From NCBI RefSeq assembly GCF_900167005.1, contig NZ_FUXW01000001.1:620001-684000 (forward strand): a stretch of 64,000 nucleotides of DNA, read 5' to 3'. The position numbers were made by a program, and so were the translations under genes. Under the pieces are notes generated by a model. It saw nothing but the letters and a program-made list of their open reading frames with translations. It was not told the DNA's origin and did no database searches. Each line of letters begins with the position of its first letter. Within the stretch, counting starts at the first letter, position 1. Positions 26,273-36,209 of the stretch are shown in pieces. Source of the stretch: Butyricicoccus pullicaecorum DSM 23266 (GTDB taxonomy: Bacteria > Bacillota > Clostridia > Oscillospirales > Butyricicoccaceae).

Positions 26273-27973
26273 TTGAAGCAGAAGAATTTGATTGCGGCAG
26301 TCTTTGCCGCAGCGCTGGTGCTGCAAGCACATGCAGCAGCGGCGGAATTCTCGGATTTTCCGACCGATTGGTCGGCAGCGGCGCTGACACGTGCAGTAAA
26401 CGATGGTTTATTGTCGGGCGCGAATGGTAAGATCAATCCGAGTGGAAAACTGACCCGTGCAGAGATGGCTGCCATCATGAATCGTGCCTTTGGCGCGACC
26501 GAGCAGGCAAAGTTAGACGGGTATCAGGATGTCAGCCCGCAGGCGTGGTATCATACCGAACTGGCCAAAGCGGTGCAGATGGGAACCTTCCAGGGCGGGG
26601 ACGGCAAATTGCTTCCCGACCGTGAAATTACACGCGAGCAGGCATTTACGGTGCTTGCCCGCGCCTTTGCGCTGCAAGACGGTAAAAGTACGGCATTGAA
26701 CGGCTTTACCGACGGCGATCAGGTTTCCGACTGGGCAAAGGGCGCGGTCGCGGCGCTGGTGGAAGGCGGATATGTGGGCGGTGCACAGGGCAAATTGAAT
26801 CCCCAGAGTGGTATCACCCGCGCAGAATTTGCACAGGTCATGTGCAACCTGGTCGGTATGTATATTGATGCACCGCAGACGGTCACGCAGGCTGCACAGG
26901 GCAATCTTGTCGTGCGTGCGTCGGGTGCAACCTTGCAGGGCATGACGGTGAGCGGTGATTTGGTGCTGGCCGACGGCATTGGCACCGGAGACGCAACATT
27001 GGAAAAAATGACCGTGGACGGCCGTCTGATCGTGCGCGGTGGTGGTGCGGACTCGATTCATCTGATTGACACCAAGATCAAGGGCGGCGTTGTACTGAAA
27101 AATCCCAACACGGCAACCCGCTTGGAGATAAAGGACAGCGCGCTCGATCAGGTGGAAGCGACCAGCGATTTGATTGTTGACGGTGACATTGCCGAAATTC
27201 GTTTGACCAGTCCGGCCAAGGTGACCATCCGAAGCGGTAAGGTTGGAATGATCACGGTCGATGAGCAGGCCAAAGGCAGTCAGATTGCGGTCGAAAACGG
27301 TGCACAAGTGGAATCGATTGCAGTCAACGGTGCACAGGTCGAGATCAGCGGCAAGGGTACGGTCAAGACCGTGCAGGCAGATGCAAATGACGTGACGGTG
27401 ACAACGCCCAATACCGAGGTCACCGCGGCAAGCGGTACCAGCGGCGTCAAGGCAGGCGGTCAGATGGTCAAGGCCGGACAGAAGGCCAAGATCAGTGCCG
27501 ACGGCACGGATGCGGCAGTGAGCGATATCAAGCTGGAGGAGGGCGAGACGCCTAAGAGCGATAAGCCGGGCTCGGGCACGGTACATCGTTCGATGAAACG
27601 GGATTCCTCTGCGTCCGGCAGTTCGTCTGACACAGCCAGCGGTACGTCCACCCCGTCCAAGCCGTCCGAAAATCCGTCTGGTAAACCGGAAGTCGACCTC
27701 AAACTCGCGGTAAATCTGATCGACCTCAAGTATGCACAGTATGTGGTGATCACCTTTGCTGAGAACACCAAGGTGACCGAGTACACGGTGGAAATCGATG
27801 GTCAGGCGATTGCCGAGCGTGATCTGCGATACGTTGACCACAGCGGACGGATTGTGAAATGGGAGCCGATGAACGGCTGGAAGCTCAACGATGCACATAC
27901 GGTGACCGTCACCCGCAAGGCGGACGGCAGTCGTCAGACTGTACCGGTTGAGCTGCTCGAAAAGAAGAAGTAA
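26273..27973 (+). CDS. Exported SLH-domain cell-surface protein
   Basis: A protein of 566 aa. Residues 1-24 are a signal peptide (MKQKNLIAAVFAAALVLQAH). Three SLH domains follow at about 24-80, 84-140 and 145-205, each with the pattern FSDF..W....A.V..G...G and a TRAE/TREQ motif, which bind secondary wall polymers. Residues 215-430 are a Gly/Val/Asp-rich repeat region (GNLVVRASGATLQGMTVSGD and like) that looks like a right-handed beta-helix. A Ser/Thr/Pro linker precedes a 90-residue end domain. TTG 26273 is the start: GGAGG lies 7 bases upstream and the signal peptide begins exactly there. Ligand unknown. Confidence 0.85.
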   Translation: MKQKNLIAAVFAAALVLQAHAAAAEFSDFPTDWSAAALTRAVNDGLLSGANGKINPSGKLTRAEMAAIMNRAFGATEQAKLDGYQDVSPQAWYHTELAKAVQMGTFQGGDGKLLPDREITREQAFTVLARAFALQDGKSTALNGFTDGDQVSDWAKGAVAALVEGGYVGGAQGKLNPQSGITRAEFAQVMCNLVGMYIDAPQTVTQAAQGNLVVRASGATLQGMTVSGDLVLADGIGTGDATLEKMTVDGRLIVRGGGADSIHLIDTKIKGGVVLKNPNTATRLEIKDSALDQVEATSDLIVDGDIAEIRLTSPAKVTIRSGKVGMITVDEQAKGSQIAVENGAQVESIAVNGAQVEISGKGTVKTVQADANDVTVTTPNTEVTAASGTSGVKAGGQMVKAGQKAKISADGTDAAVSDIKLEEGETPKSDKPGSGTVHRSMKRDSSASGSSSDTASGTSTPSKPSENPSGKPEVDLKLAVNLIDLKYAQYVVITFAENTKVTEYTVEIDGQAIAERDLRYVDHSGRIVKWEPMNGWKLNDAHTVTVTRKADGSRQTVPVELLEKKK

Positions 27974-27988
27974 GGAGGGGAAAAACGC

Positions 27989-30900
27989 ATGAATTGCAAA
28001 AAATTCGGTCGTGCAGCGGCATCTATGGCGCTGGTCCTGTCGGTCGTCAGTACGTCGGCTATGGCCGCGCCGGCTGATCTTATGGGTCATGATTCGCTGT
28101 ACGTCTGGGACTACCATCTGACCAATTACGATAAAAACGGAAGCATTCGTGTCACACCGGAGAAAACCACGTTTGCCCTGCCGGGTGACCAGCAGGACAG
28201 CGGTATTCCGGCGTATTTCGCACCCGATGCCGTGATTTCCGAGACCGGCGGCGGTGGATACGGGGTCAGCGGACAGGTCGAGATCCAGCTCAGCTACGAG
28301 AGCGAGCGCGACCGGGCATGGGTCGATGCCATCCGCACTGATGACAGCAGCAGCGTGCAGCTGGTATCGTTCGATGAAAACAAGCGCACGGTCAATGCTG
28401 CGCTGGGCTGCTCGTTTGAGATCGGTGTCAAATCGGACGACGGACAGCATACGGTTGCCAAACTGACCATCCCGCTCGGACAGACCAATTTTTATTCCAA
28501 TGGACGGTATTACGTGCGCGTTCGTGCCGAGGGCAAGGAAACCGCACTGATTCCCATTCATGTCGTAAACGACAAGGCGCCGACTATCACCCCGCAGCTT
28601 GACCCGGTCTGGACGACCGAGCCCAAGGCGTTTTTTGATGTGTCCGATATGACCTATGGCGTGCTTATGCCGGCCTACGCTGCCGAGCTGAGCTACCCGG
28701 ACGGCACGACCAAGCCACTGACCATCATTAAGGACTGGTATCTGATCGGCAATCTGTTTGTATTATATAATGATAATGAGAAGGAAGCGCTGTTTACACA
28801 GCTCGGCACCTATACCCTGACCGTGCATTCGACCGGTTTTAAGGATATGTCGTGCACGTTCGAGATGGAAAAGGGACAGCCCATTCCGGGATACACCGTA
28901 GACCGAACGCCTACAGCAAAGCCCAAGCCCAAGCCGGTGCGTGTTGACGCAGTCAGCCGCGCGACGGGCGGTGGCAGCGGCAGCGGCGGTGAAGGCAGCA
29001 TGGTCATGCCGGCAAACATTATTTTTAATGAAGACCTGCTGAGCAATGCGCAGATTCTCGGCAAGCTGGGACTGCGCACGCCGGAGAGCAACAGCATCAA
29101 CAGACGCTGGAGTTTTCTGATGAAGAATAAGTGGGATGCAGTGTATGATGCAGACAGACGGCATGGATACGACTGGATGGATTATATGGATGCCGTGCAG
29201 CGTGCCAAGAAAAACGGCGAGTATCTGACTTTTGAGGAGTATGCAAAGCACGGAAAACTCAGCGGCGGCAATCCGTATGCCATCAAGGAAGTGCTGGAAG
29301 ACGGTCTGCTTGGTGAAACCCAGATGGGCGGCGTTTATCTGGGTAAACTGGCACCGAACATGGAATTGATCGACACAAAGGGACAGAAACGACCTGACCA
29401 GCTCGTCCCCGAAGGAGAAGATATGATTCTGTCGTGCGACGATTCGACCTATCTCAAGGCAATCACGGGGATTATGGTCGATGGTCATCAGTTCCCGCGT
29501 CTGGAAGAGGGCAGAGACTACAAGATCGACGACAATCGCCTGACCGTTTATGGTCGCTCGCTGGCGGACTTCGATTTTGGTCCCAAGCGCATTACGCTGG
29601 ATGCCGATGGCTACCGCAGAACCTACCTTAATATCGTTTATGGTAAGAATCTGGAACAGAATGTTCAGCTGGAAGCCAAGAAGCCGACATTTGGACATGA
29701 TGAGGCGGTCTTTGTCCGACTCACAAACACCCAGGGTGACTTTATGAAGCACCTGCAAAAGGTTGAGATCATCGATCCCAAGGGTGTGACGACCCAGCTG
29801 CTGACCAAGGATCAGGGCGGCGATTCCAGCAACGACTGGTACACGGTCAACGACAACACGACGATTGGCATTCTGCCGGGTGCGTTTACACAAAACGGAA
29901 CTTACACCGTTCAGGTGACTGCCAAGTATTACGGCATGCGTTCGACCAAGGTGGAACTGAGCGGTGAATTGCCCGCGCTGGGTATTTCTAAGGTCAGCGG
30001 TACGCGCACTGCACCGGAAGGAACCTATCAGCTGACGCTGAACGAGGAAAACGGCAAATGGAGACTGAAAAAGTATCAGATTGCGGTCAACGGAACCCGA
30101 TATCTGGAACAGACCGAGTCGGACACCCTGCGTGACAATATGTTTTGCTGGAATGTCAGAACGGAAAACCAGCCCGTACTCTATCTCAGCCCGAGCGCGT
30201 TCAGCAAGGAACAGAACGAGATTCTGATTACGCTGGAAGGCTATGCACCAGTGCGTATGCTGGTAGATGCGGCCAGCGGCTATGCCGTGATGACGCGGGA
30301 GGAGACCATGCCTGAGGGCAAGGAAGCGCCGGCATTTGATAGTGCACAGCGTGTGACCGATACGGCAAAGCCCGATCATTACCGCATTCACTTAAACGGT
30401 GACGCACAGGATTATCTGAATGCAATCGGCGCATATACCAAGGTGACCGTGCAGCACGGTGATAGTACCCAGACGTACCAGTACCGGGATATTCTGTCGG
30501 GCAAGCAGAGTTTTGCGGTGCAGGATGGACTGTTGGAGCTGACCGCGGACGGCTTCCAGACCGGAAAGAACACGGTGACCATCGCGCAGGTCGGTGGATT
30601 CAAGCCCCTGACCTTTACGGTTACGGTATCCGAGGAAGCACCGAGCGACGACTTTGACGCACGTGCGCAGATGCCGACAGTGGAAAAGAAGTACGGATAT
30701 TATAAGCTGAATTATAAGGCGTTCTCCAATGAGAAAGTAGCAGAGTGGCTGCGCACGGTGACTGGCGTACAGGTCAACGAGACCTCGTATACTTCGACAG
30801 AGTATGCAAGCGACGTTTACCATGACACCGAATATAATGTATATCCGAAAAAACGAACGATTTATCTGGGTGCCAAAGCGTTCCAGGACGGAAAGGACAA

Positions 30901-31342
30901 CACCATTGTTCTGACCGATGGCAAGGGAACGATCAAGCTGCGTATGAATGGCAGTCTGAAGGTCGAGTTGGTACAGGAAGAAGAAAGTTCGACGGTAGCA
31001 GCAACGGTGGCAGCATTTGATGCACATACGCAGATGCCGACAGTGGAAAAGAAGTACGGATATTATAAGCTGAATTATAAGGCGTTCTCCAATGAGAAAG
31101 TAGCAGAGTGGCTGCGCACGGTGACTGGCGTACAGGTCAACGAGACCTCGTATACTTCGACAGAGTATGCAAGCGACGTTTACCATGACACCGAATATAA
31201 TGTATATCCGAAAAAACGAACGATTTATCTGGGTGCCAAAGCGTTCCAGGACGGAAAGGACAACACCATTGTTCTGACCAGCGGTAAGGATACGCTGACG
31301 CTGCGCATGACCTCTGATCTTAAAATCGAGGTCGTAAACTAA
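27989..31342 (+). CDS. Large exported protein with Shr-HID-like (DUF1533) domains and a duplicated end
   Basis: A secreted protein of 1117 aa with a signal peptide at 1-27 (AAASMALVLSVVSTSAMAAP). The first 300 residues are beta-rich, followed by a Pro/Lys then Gly/Ser linker (about 307-335). Later parts contain repeats of about 70-100 residues of the type VDGxxxxR...YKIDDNRLTVYG...KRITLDADGYRRTYL, which match DUF1533 / Shr-HID domains known from heme-acquisition and other surface proteins. The last two 121-residue units are nearly identical. No sortase motif or membrane anchor is seen. It starts 15 bases after the SLH gene behind AAGGAGG and is probably co-secreted with it. Role unknown. Confidence 0.8.
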   Translation: MNCKKFGRAAASMALVLSVVSTSAMAAPADLMGHDSLYVWDYHLTNYDKNGSIRVTPEKTTFALPGDQQDSGIPAYFAPDAVISETGGGGYGVSGQVEIQLSYESERDRAWVDAIRTDDSSSVQLVSFDENKRTVNAALGCSFEIGVKSDDGQHTVAKLTIPLGQTNFYSNGRYYVRVRAEGKETALIPIHVVNDKAPTITPQLDPVWTTEPKAFFDVSDMTYGVLMPAYAAELSYPDGTTKPLTIIKDWYLIGNLFVLYNDNEKEALFTQLGTYTLTVHSTGFKDMSCTFEMEKGQPIPGYTVDRTPTAKPKPKPVRVDAVSRATGGGSGSGGEGSMVMPANIIFNEDLLSNAQILGKLGLRTPESNSINRRWSFLMKNKWDAVYDADRRHGYDWMDYMDAVQRAKKNGEYLTFEEYAKHGKLSGGNPYAIKEVLEDGLLGETQMGGVYLGKLAPNMELIDTKGQKRPDQLVPEGEDMILSCDDSTYLKAITGIMVDGHQFPRLEEGRDYKIDDNRLTVYGRSLADFDFGPKRITLDADGYRRTYLNIVYGKNLEQNVQLEAKKPTFGHDEAVFVRLTNTQGDFMKHLQKVEIIDPKGVTTQLLTKDQGGDSSNDWYTVNDNTTIGILPGAFTQNGTYTVQVTAKYYGMRSTKVELSGELPALGISKVSGTRTAPEGTYQLTLNEENGKWRLKKYQIAVNGTRYLEQTESDTLRDNMFCWNVRTENQPVLYLSPSAFSKEQNEILITLEGYAPVRMLVDAASGYAVMTREETMPEGKEAPAFDSAQRVTDTAKPDHYRIHLNGDAQDYLNAIGAYTKVTVQHGDSTQTYQYRDILSGKQSFAVQDGLLELTADGFQTGKNTVTIAQVGGFKPLTFTVTVSEEAPSDDFDARAQMPTVEKKYGYYKLNYKAFSNEKVAEWLRTVTGVQVNETSYTSTEYASDVYHDTEYNVYPKKRTIYLGAKAFQDGKDNTIVLTDGKGTIKLRMNGSLKVELVQEEESSTVAATVAAFDAHTQMPTVEKKYGYYKLNYKAFSNEKVAEWLRTVTGVQVNETSYTSTEYASDVYHDTEYNVYPKKRTIYLGAKAFQDGKDNTIVLTSGKDTLTLRMTSDLKIEVVN
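30666..30916 (+). repeat. Perfect direct repeat, copy 1 (unit 363 bp)
   Basis: 251 bases that recur, by eye without any mismatch, at 31029-31279. They encode the core of the penultimate domain of the large exported protein (MPTVEKKYGYYKLNYKAFSN onward). The intervening 112 bases differ. Confidence 0.9.
31029..31279 (+). repeat. Perfect direct repeat, copy 2
   Basis: Second copy of the 251-base unit, offset by 363 bases (121 codons), so the reading frame is kept. The identity in wobble positions shows a recent duplication or gene conversion. Confidence 0.9.
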
Positions 31343-31370
31343 CGCACATATCATAGGATTACTTCCCAAT

Positions 31371-31410
31371 ATAAAAAAGACGGCTGACCGCGAGGTCAGT
31401 CGTCTTTTTT
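31371..31410. terminator. Bidirectional terminator between surface protein and rbsK
   Basis: An 11-bp stem with one G-U pair (31379-31389 with 31394-31404), loop of four, flanked by an A-run on the left and a T-run on the right. It can stop transcription from both sides at this convergent junction. Confidence 0.92.
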
Positions 31411-31428
31411 GGAGTAGTAGGGGAAATT

Positions 31429-32316
31429 TTATGCTTCAAGCGATGCGATCACTTCATTCCGATAGGGAATGGAGGGGACCGCACCGGCACGAGATACCGC
31501 GATGGAAGAAGCCTTTGCGCTCATGCGCAGGATGTCGGGGATTTCCATGCCCTGTGCAAGACCGGCGATGAAATAGCCGGTAAAGGTGTCGCCGGCTGCG
31601 GTGGTGTCCACAGCCTTGATCGGGAAGATGGGCTGGAAATGCTTGCAGGACTGGTCGGCGTAGACCGCACCGTCCGAACCCAGCGTCAGCACGACGGCTG
31701 CGTGCGGGAAGCGCTCCCGGATGCTGTCAATGATCGCGTCGGGCTCGCGGCAGCCGGTCAGCTGGTAGCCTTCGATCTCATTGAGCAGGAACAGGGAAAT
31801 CTTGGTCATATCAACCGCTTTGAGCTTGTCGTCGAAGGGGGAGGGGTTGAGTACGATCTTCATGCCCTGAGCATGACCGCGGTCGACGATGTAGGGCAGC
31901 AGATTGACCTCGTTTTGCAGCAGCAGGATATCACCCGAGTCAAACTGGCTGATGACTTCATCAACATAGGCCTCGGTCAGTGCCTGATTGGCACCGCCGT
32001 AGAGCAGAATGCAGTTTTGAGCGTTTTTGTCGATCTGGATGATGGCATGGCCGGTGCGTGCATCGACCGTGCGGATGTAGTCGGCATGAATGCCGTACTC
32101 TCGGCAGGCGTCGAGAAATACGCTGCCGTCCTCACCGATCATACCGCCCTGATAGACTTCCACACCAGCTTTTGCCAGTGCGACCGACTGGTTCATACCC
32201 TTTCCACCCAAAAACAGCTGTAATTGGGTGGAGGACTGGGTTTCACCGGGTTCGACGATATGATCGACCGTGTACACATGATCGAGGTTCATGGAACCGA
32301 TGTTGAGTACTTTCAT
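31429..32316 (-). CDS. rbsK: Ribokinase RbsK
   Basis: RbsK (295 aa) phosphorylates D-ribose to ribose-5-phosphate. PfkB motifs: N-terminal VLNIGSMNLDHVYTVDHIVE, GGKGMNQSVALAKAGVEVYQ, and the C-terminal signature with catalytic Asp in VDTTAAGDTFTGYFIAGLAQ; KIVLNPSPFDDKL is also typical. AAGGAG precedes the ATG. It is the last gene of the rbsDACBK operon, 11 bases after rbsB. Confidence 0.95.
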   Translation of the reverse strand: MKVLNIGSMNLDHVYTVDHIVEPGETQSSTQLQLFLGGKGMNQSVALAKAGVEVYQGGMIGEDGSVFLDACREYGIHADYIRTVDARTGHAIIQIDKNAQNCILLYGGANQALTEAYVDEVISQFDSGDILLLQNEVNLLPYIVDRGHAQGMKIVLNPSPFDDKLKAVDMTKISLFLLNEIEGYQLTGCREPDAIIDSIRERFPHAAVVLTLGSDGAVYADQSCKHFQPIFPIKAVDTTAAGDTFTGYFIAGLAQGMEIPDILRMSAKASSIAVSRAGAVPSIPYRNEVIASLEA

Positions 32317-32326
32317 AAGACACTCC

Positions 32327-33250
32327 TTATGCGTTGTCCTTGGTAATCAGAGTTACCTCGACGGGAATGGATTTTTCGATGGTCTCGCCGTTAATGAGCT
32401 TGACTGCGTTCTCGACAGCGGTCTGACCGATCAGATCGGGCTGCTGTGCGATGGTAGCGCCCATGCGTCCGGCCTTGATGGCAGCGATCGCGTCATCGGT
32501 TGCGTCGAAGCCGACCACCAGAATGTCCTTGCCGGCGCCTGCAACAGCCTCGACAGCACCCAGTGCCATCTCATCATTTGCCGCAAAGACCGCCTTGATG
32601 TTGCCGTTGGACTGGAGCATGTTCTCCATGACCGTCATACCCTCGGTGCGGTCGAAGTTTGCGGTCTGGCTGGCCACGACGTTCAGCTTTTCATCTGCGA
32701 TGTTGTGGAAGCCTTCGCCGCGGTCGATGGCAGCCGATGCACCCGGGGTGCCCTGGAGCTCCGCGACCTCGATGCCCTCGCCCAGGGTATCGACGATGTA
32801 CTGGGTTGCGAGTTCAGCGCCGGCGACGTTGTCGGACGCGATCTGGCAGTCGATGTCAACGCCGTTGACCGCACGGTCGACCGAGATGACCTTGACGCCC
32901 TGATCCATAGCAGCCTGCACAGCACCGGTAACTGCATCCGAGTCGACCGGGTTGACGATCAGCACGCTGATGTTCTTGGAAACCAGGTCTTCAATGTCGC
33001 TGACCTGCTTGGTGACGTCATCGCCTGCGTCTACGACGGTCAGCGAAACGCCAAGATCCTGTGCAGCCTTTTCCGCGCCCTCAGCCAGGGTGACAAAGAA
33101 CGGGTTGTTCTGGGTGGAGATCGAAAGACCGATCGCACCGCTCTTTTCACTGGCCGAAGAGCCCGAGCCTTCACCGTCAATGGTGACCATACAGCCGCTC
33201 ATGGTGAACACGGTCAGTGCACTTAATACGAACGCAATAAATTTTTTCAT
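32327..33250 (-). CDS. rbsB: Ribose-binding lipoprotein RbsB
   Basis: RbsB (307 aa) is the extracellular ribose receptor. Lipoprotein signal MKKFIAFVLSALTVFTMSGC with the modified Cys at residue 20, then a short Ser/Gly linker and a Peripla_BP domain: IGLSISTQNNPFFVTLAEGA, VNPVDSDAVTGAVQAAMDQG, VISVDRAVNG, FAANDEMALGAVEAV and VVGFDATDDAIAAIKAG. These segments closely follow enteric RbsB, which supports ribose. The start at 33250 is chosen because it begins the signal peptide and follows GAGGGATTT; the frame is open further upstream. Confidence 0.94.
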   Translation of the reverse strand: MKKFIAFVLSALTVFTMSGCMVTIDGEGSGSSASEKSGAIGLSISTQNNPFFVTLAEGAEKAAQDLGVSLTVVDAGDDVTKQVSDIEDLVSKNISVLIVNPVDSDAVTGAVQAAMDQGVKVISVDRAVNGVDIDCQIASDNVAGAELATQYIVDTLGEGIEVAELQGTPGASAAIDRGEGFHNIADEKLNVVASQTANFDRTEGMTVMENMLQSNGNIKAVFAANDEMALGAVEAVAGAGKDILVVGFDATDDAIAAIKAGRMGATIAQQPDLIGQTAVENAVKLINGETIEKSIPVEVTLITKDNA

Positions 33251-33266
33251 TGGTAAATCCCTCTTC

Positions 33267-34250
33267 TCATCTCTTGCTGTCGGACAGTACGGCCACCAGA
33301 ATGACGATCGCCTTGATGACATCCTGATAGTACGACGTGACTTCCAGAATATTCAGACCGTTGTTGAGCACTGCGATAATCAGGACACCGGCAACCGTGC
33401 CGATGATCTTACCGCGGCCGCCGCTCATGCTGGTGCCGCCCAGAGCAACCGCTGCGATTGCATCCAGTTCATAGCCGTCACCCAGCGTCGGCTGTGCGGA
33501 GTCGACACGAGAGATCATGATGAGGCCTGCCAATGCGGCGAGGAATCCCGAAATAGAGTATACCATAATTCGCACGCGAGTGGTATTGACACCGACCAGC
33601 GTTGCACATTTTTCATTGCTGCCGGTTGCGTAGATGCGGCGGCCAAAGCAGGTGCGATTGAGGATGAAATAGAAGATCGCGAAGACCAGAACCAGAATGA
33701 TCGCCGGAATCGGGATCTTGAGGTCGGGGTTGAAGCTGGAAGCGATGTTGCCCTTACCGATGAGCTTGAACAGGAATGCACCGCTTTCGCTGCTGATGTT
33801 GGCAGCCAGACGGGAAATCGGCTTGCCGTCGGTGATGATCATGGCAAGACCACGGTAAGCGGTCATGGTAATGAGGGTTGCGATGAACGGCTGCAATCTG
33901 CCCTTGGTGACCAGCAGACCGCTGATTGCACCGAGCAGCGTGCCGACGATGAGTGCGATGATGATGGCGGCAAAAGCGGGGAAGCCGGCCATGAGCAGCT
34001 CGGCACAGACGACCGCGCTGAGTGCGAAGGTTGAGCCGACCGACAGATCGATGCCGTCGGACAGGATGACGCAGGTCATACCGACCGCGATCAGTCCGTT
34101 AAACGATGCCTGACGGAGCAGGTTCAAGAGGTTGCTGGGTTGACGGAACTCGGCGCTGATGAGGCTTAAAATGATCACAAGTGCCGCCAGTGCAATAAAC
34201 GCGCCATATTCGCCAACGATGGCGTTTAATTTTTTACTTTTCTGATTCAT
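33267..34250 (-). CDS. rbsC: Ribose ABC permease RbsC
   Basis: RbsC (327 aa) is the membrane permease. Family segments are CVILSDGIDLSVGSTFALSA, LQPFIATLITMTAYRGLAMI, FGRRIYATGSNEKCATLVGV and AVALGGTSMSGGRGKIIGT. About eight to ten hydrophobic helices are visible. The start overlaps the rbsA stop by four bases (ATGA), so the two are translated together. rbsB follows after 16 bases. Confidence 0.95.
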   Translation of the reverse strand: MNQKSKKLNAIVGEYGAFIALAALVIILSLISAEFRQPSNLLNLLRQASFNGLIAVGMTCVILSDGIDLSVGSTFALSAVVCAELLMAGFPAFAAIIIALIVGTLLGAISGLLVTKGRLQPFIATLITMTAYRGLAMIITDGKPISRLAANISSESGAFLFKLIGKGNIASSFNPDLKIPIPAIILVLVFAIFYFILNRTCFGRRIYATGSNEKCATLVGVNTTRVRIMVYSISGFLAALAGLIMISRVDSAQPTLGDGYELDAIAAVALGGTSMSGGRGKIIGTVAGVLIIAVLNNGLNILEVTSYYQDVIKAIVILVAVLSDSKR

Positions 34251-35734
34251 GCGATGTTACCCCCAGTCGCTAATGTCATAATCTTTGCCTGATCGGCTTC
34301 GGCCGCGTTCACGATGCCCGTGACGCGTCCCTCGCATACGACCATGATGCGGTCGCTCATACCCAGCACCTCGGGCAGCTCGGAGGAGACCAGAATAATG
34401 GCCACACCCTGCGCCGCGAGCTGGTTTATGATGTTGTAAATCTCTTTCTTTGCACCGATATCCACGCCGCGGGTGGGCTCGTCGAGAATGAGGATTTTGG
34501 GCTGCTTGTACACCCACTTTGCGATAACGACCTTTTGCTGGTTGCCGCCGCTGAGGCTGCCGCATTCCTGATCGGCGTTGAAGCAGCGGATGCGGAACTC
34601 TTCGATACCCTGCTTGACCAGTGTATTGCGCTTGGCGTTCGAGATCACACCGCGATTGGACACTCGGTCGAGGTTTGCAAGCTCGATGTTCTGCGCGATG
34701 CTCTTGTCGAGCAGCAGTCCTTCGGTCTTGCGGTCCTCGGTGATGAAACCGATGCCCGCATGAATGGCGTCGCGGGTGTTGTGAATCTTGACCTCGGCAC
34801 CGTCGATGAAGATTTTACCTTCCATAACCGGCAGATTGCCGAAGATGGCCTGCATGATCTCGGTGCGTCCGGCACCCATCAGACCGCTGACGCCCAGTAC
34901 CTCACCGGCGTGTACCGAGAAATTAACGCCGTGGAAGAGCGATTTGTGAGACAGGTTTTCCACGCGGAGCACTTCACCACCGATGGTCAGGTGACGCTGC
35001 GGGAAGCGCTCGCCGATGGTGCGGCCGATCATCATTTGAACGACATCGTCCATCGTGATGTCTTTGATGTAGCGGGTGTCGATGTACTCACCGTCGCGCA
35101 GGATGGTGATGCGGTCGCACAGTGCAAAGATTTCCTCCATGCGGTGCGAGATGTACACGATGGATACGCCCTTGGCCTTGAGCGACTTCATGACCTCAAA
35201 GAGCACTTCGGTCTCGCTCTGGGTGAGTGCTGCGGTCGGTTCGTCCATGATGAGCACCTTGGCATCGACCATCAGTGCCTTGCAGATTTCGACCATCTGC
35301 TGCTGACCGACACTCAGCTCGGACATGACCGCGCCGACCGGGATGTGTACGCCCATCTTGTCCATGATTTCCTGTGCCTTCTTGCGCATGGCCTTGCGGT
35401 CGCAGACACCGAACTTGTTGGCAATCTCCTTGCCCATGAACAGGTTTTCCTCAACCGTCAGATCGAACAGGACGTTGAGTTCCTGATAGATGAACACGAT
35501 ACCAGCCTTTTCAGCTTCCTGCGGGTTCTTGTAGCGAACCTCCTTGCCGTCGACCAGAATGGTGCCGCTGTCATATTGGTAAACACCGGTCAGGATCTTC
35601 ATCAGGGTGGATTTACCTGCACCGTTTTCGCCCATCAGGGCGTGAACTTCGCCATCTTTGAGGAAGAAACCGGCGTTTTTCAGCACCTGATTGGAGGTGA
35701 ATGCCTTGTTGATCCCCTTCATTTCGATATGCAT
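34247..35734 (-). CDS. rbsA: Ribose ABC importer ATP-binding protein RbsA
   Basis: RbsA (495 aa) has two ABC domains: the first with GENGAGKSTLMKILTGVYQY, LSVGQQQMVEICKAL and VLIMDEPTAALTQSE; the second with GVSGLMGAGRTEIMQAIFG, LSGGNQQKVVIAKWV and ILILDEPTRGVDIGAK. Start 35734 follows AGAGAGGG; a start at 35752 would overlap the rbsD stop without a ribosome site. rbsD ends 14 bases upstream. Confidence 0.95.
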   Translation of the reverse strand: MHIEMKGINKAFTSNQVLKNAGFFLKDGEVHALMGENGAGKSTLMKILTGVYQYDSGTILVDGKEVRYKNPQEAEKAGIVFIYQELNVLFDLTVEENLFMGKEIANKFGVCDRKAMRKKAQEIMDKMGVHIPVGAVMSELSVGQQQMVEICKALMVDAKVLIMDEPTAALTQSETEVLFEVMKSLKAKGVSIVYISHRMEEIFALCDRITILRDGEYIDTRYIKDITMDDVVQMMIGRTIGERFPQRHLTIGGEVLRVENLSHKSLFHGVNFSVHAGEVLGVSGLMGAGRTEIMQAIFGNLPVMEGKIFIDGAEVKIHNTRDAIHAGIGFITEDRKTEGLLLDKSIAQNIELANLDRVSNRGVISNAKRNTLVKQGIEEFRIRCFNADQECGSLSGGNQQKVVIAKWVYKQPKILILDEPTRGVDIGAKKEIYNIINQLAAQGVAIILVSSELPEVLGMSDRIMVVCEGRVTGIVNAAEADQAKIMTLATGGNIA

Positions 35735-35748
35735 GGTATCCCTCTCTT

Positions 35749-36156
35749 TCAATCGGCAAAAATGCAGCCCGACTGTAAAATGATGTTGGCGTAGGGCGTG
35801 GTCTCGCCGGTGCGGATGACAGCCTTGCAGTCCGCGGTCTTTGCCTTGAACGCAGTGTGGGGCACAAACTCAACGTCAACCTTCTGTCCCTTGAAAAGAG
35901 CCTGGATTTTTGCGAGCATGTCGGGGTTCTGGTCGGTGATTTCCTCGGCGAGGATGATCTTTTCCACCTTCATGTCCTGTAAGACAAGCTCGAGCACGCG
36001 GAGGAAGGGCGGTTCTCCGAATGCGAGTGCGAGGTCGATGCGCTCGGTGCTGTCGGGAATGGGCAGGCCGCAGTCGCCGATCGCGATTTGGTCGGTGTGA
36101 CCCATGTACGACAGAACACGGGAAACATCGCTGTTGAGAATGCCGTTTCTTTTCAT
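35749..36156 (-). CDS. rbsD: D-ribose pyranase RbsD
   Basis: RbsD (135 aa) speeds conversion of the pyranose to the furanose form of ribose, the form used by ribokinase. It has MKRNGILNSDVSRVLSYMGH with the catalytic His, IAIGDCGLPIPDSTERIDLA and the end region GETTPYANIILQSGCIF. It is the first gene of the operon, about 70 bases from the promoter-operator. GGAGAG precedes the ATG. Confidence 0.96.
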   Translation of the reverse strand: MKRNGILNSDVSRVLSYMGHTDQIAIGDCGLPIPDSTERIDLALAFGEPPFLRVLELVLQDMKVEKIILAEEITDQNPDMLAKIQALFKGQKVDVEFVPHTAFKAKTADCKAVIRTGETTPYANIILQSGCIFAD

Positions 36157-36209
36157 GTTTGTGATCTCTCCTTTTCCCTGTGAGATTTAAATACGCCGTA
36201 AAAGTTTCT

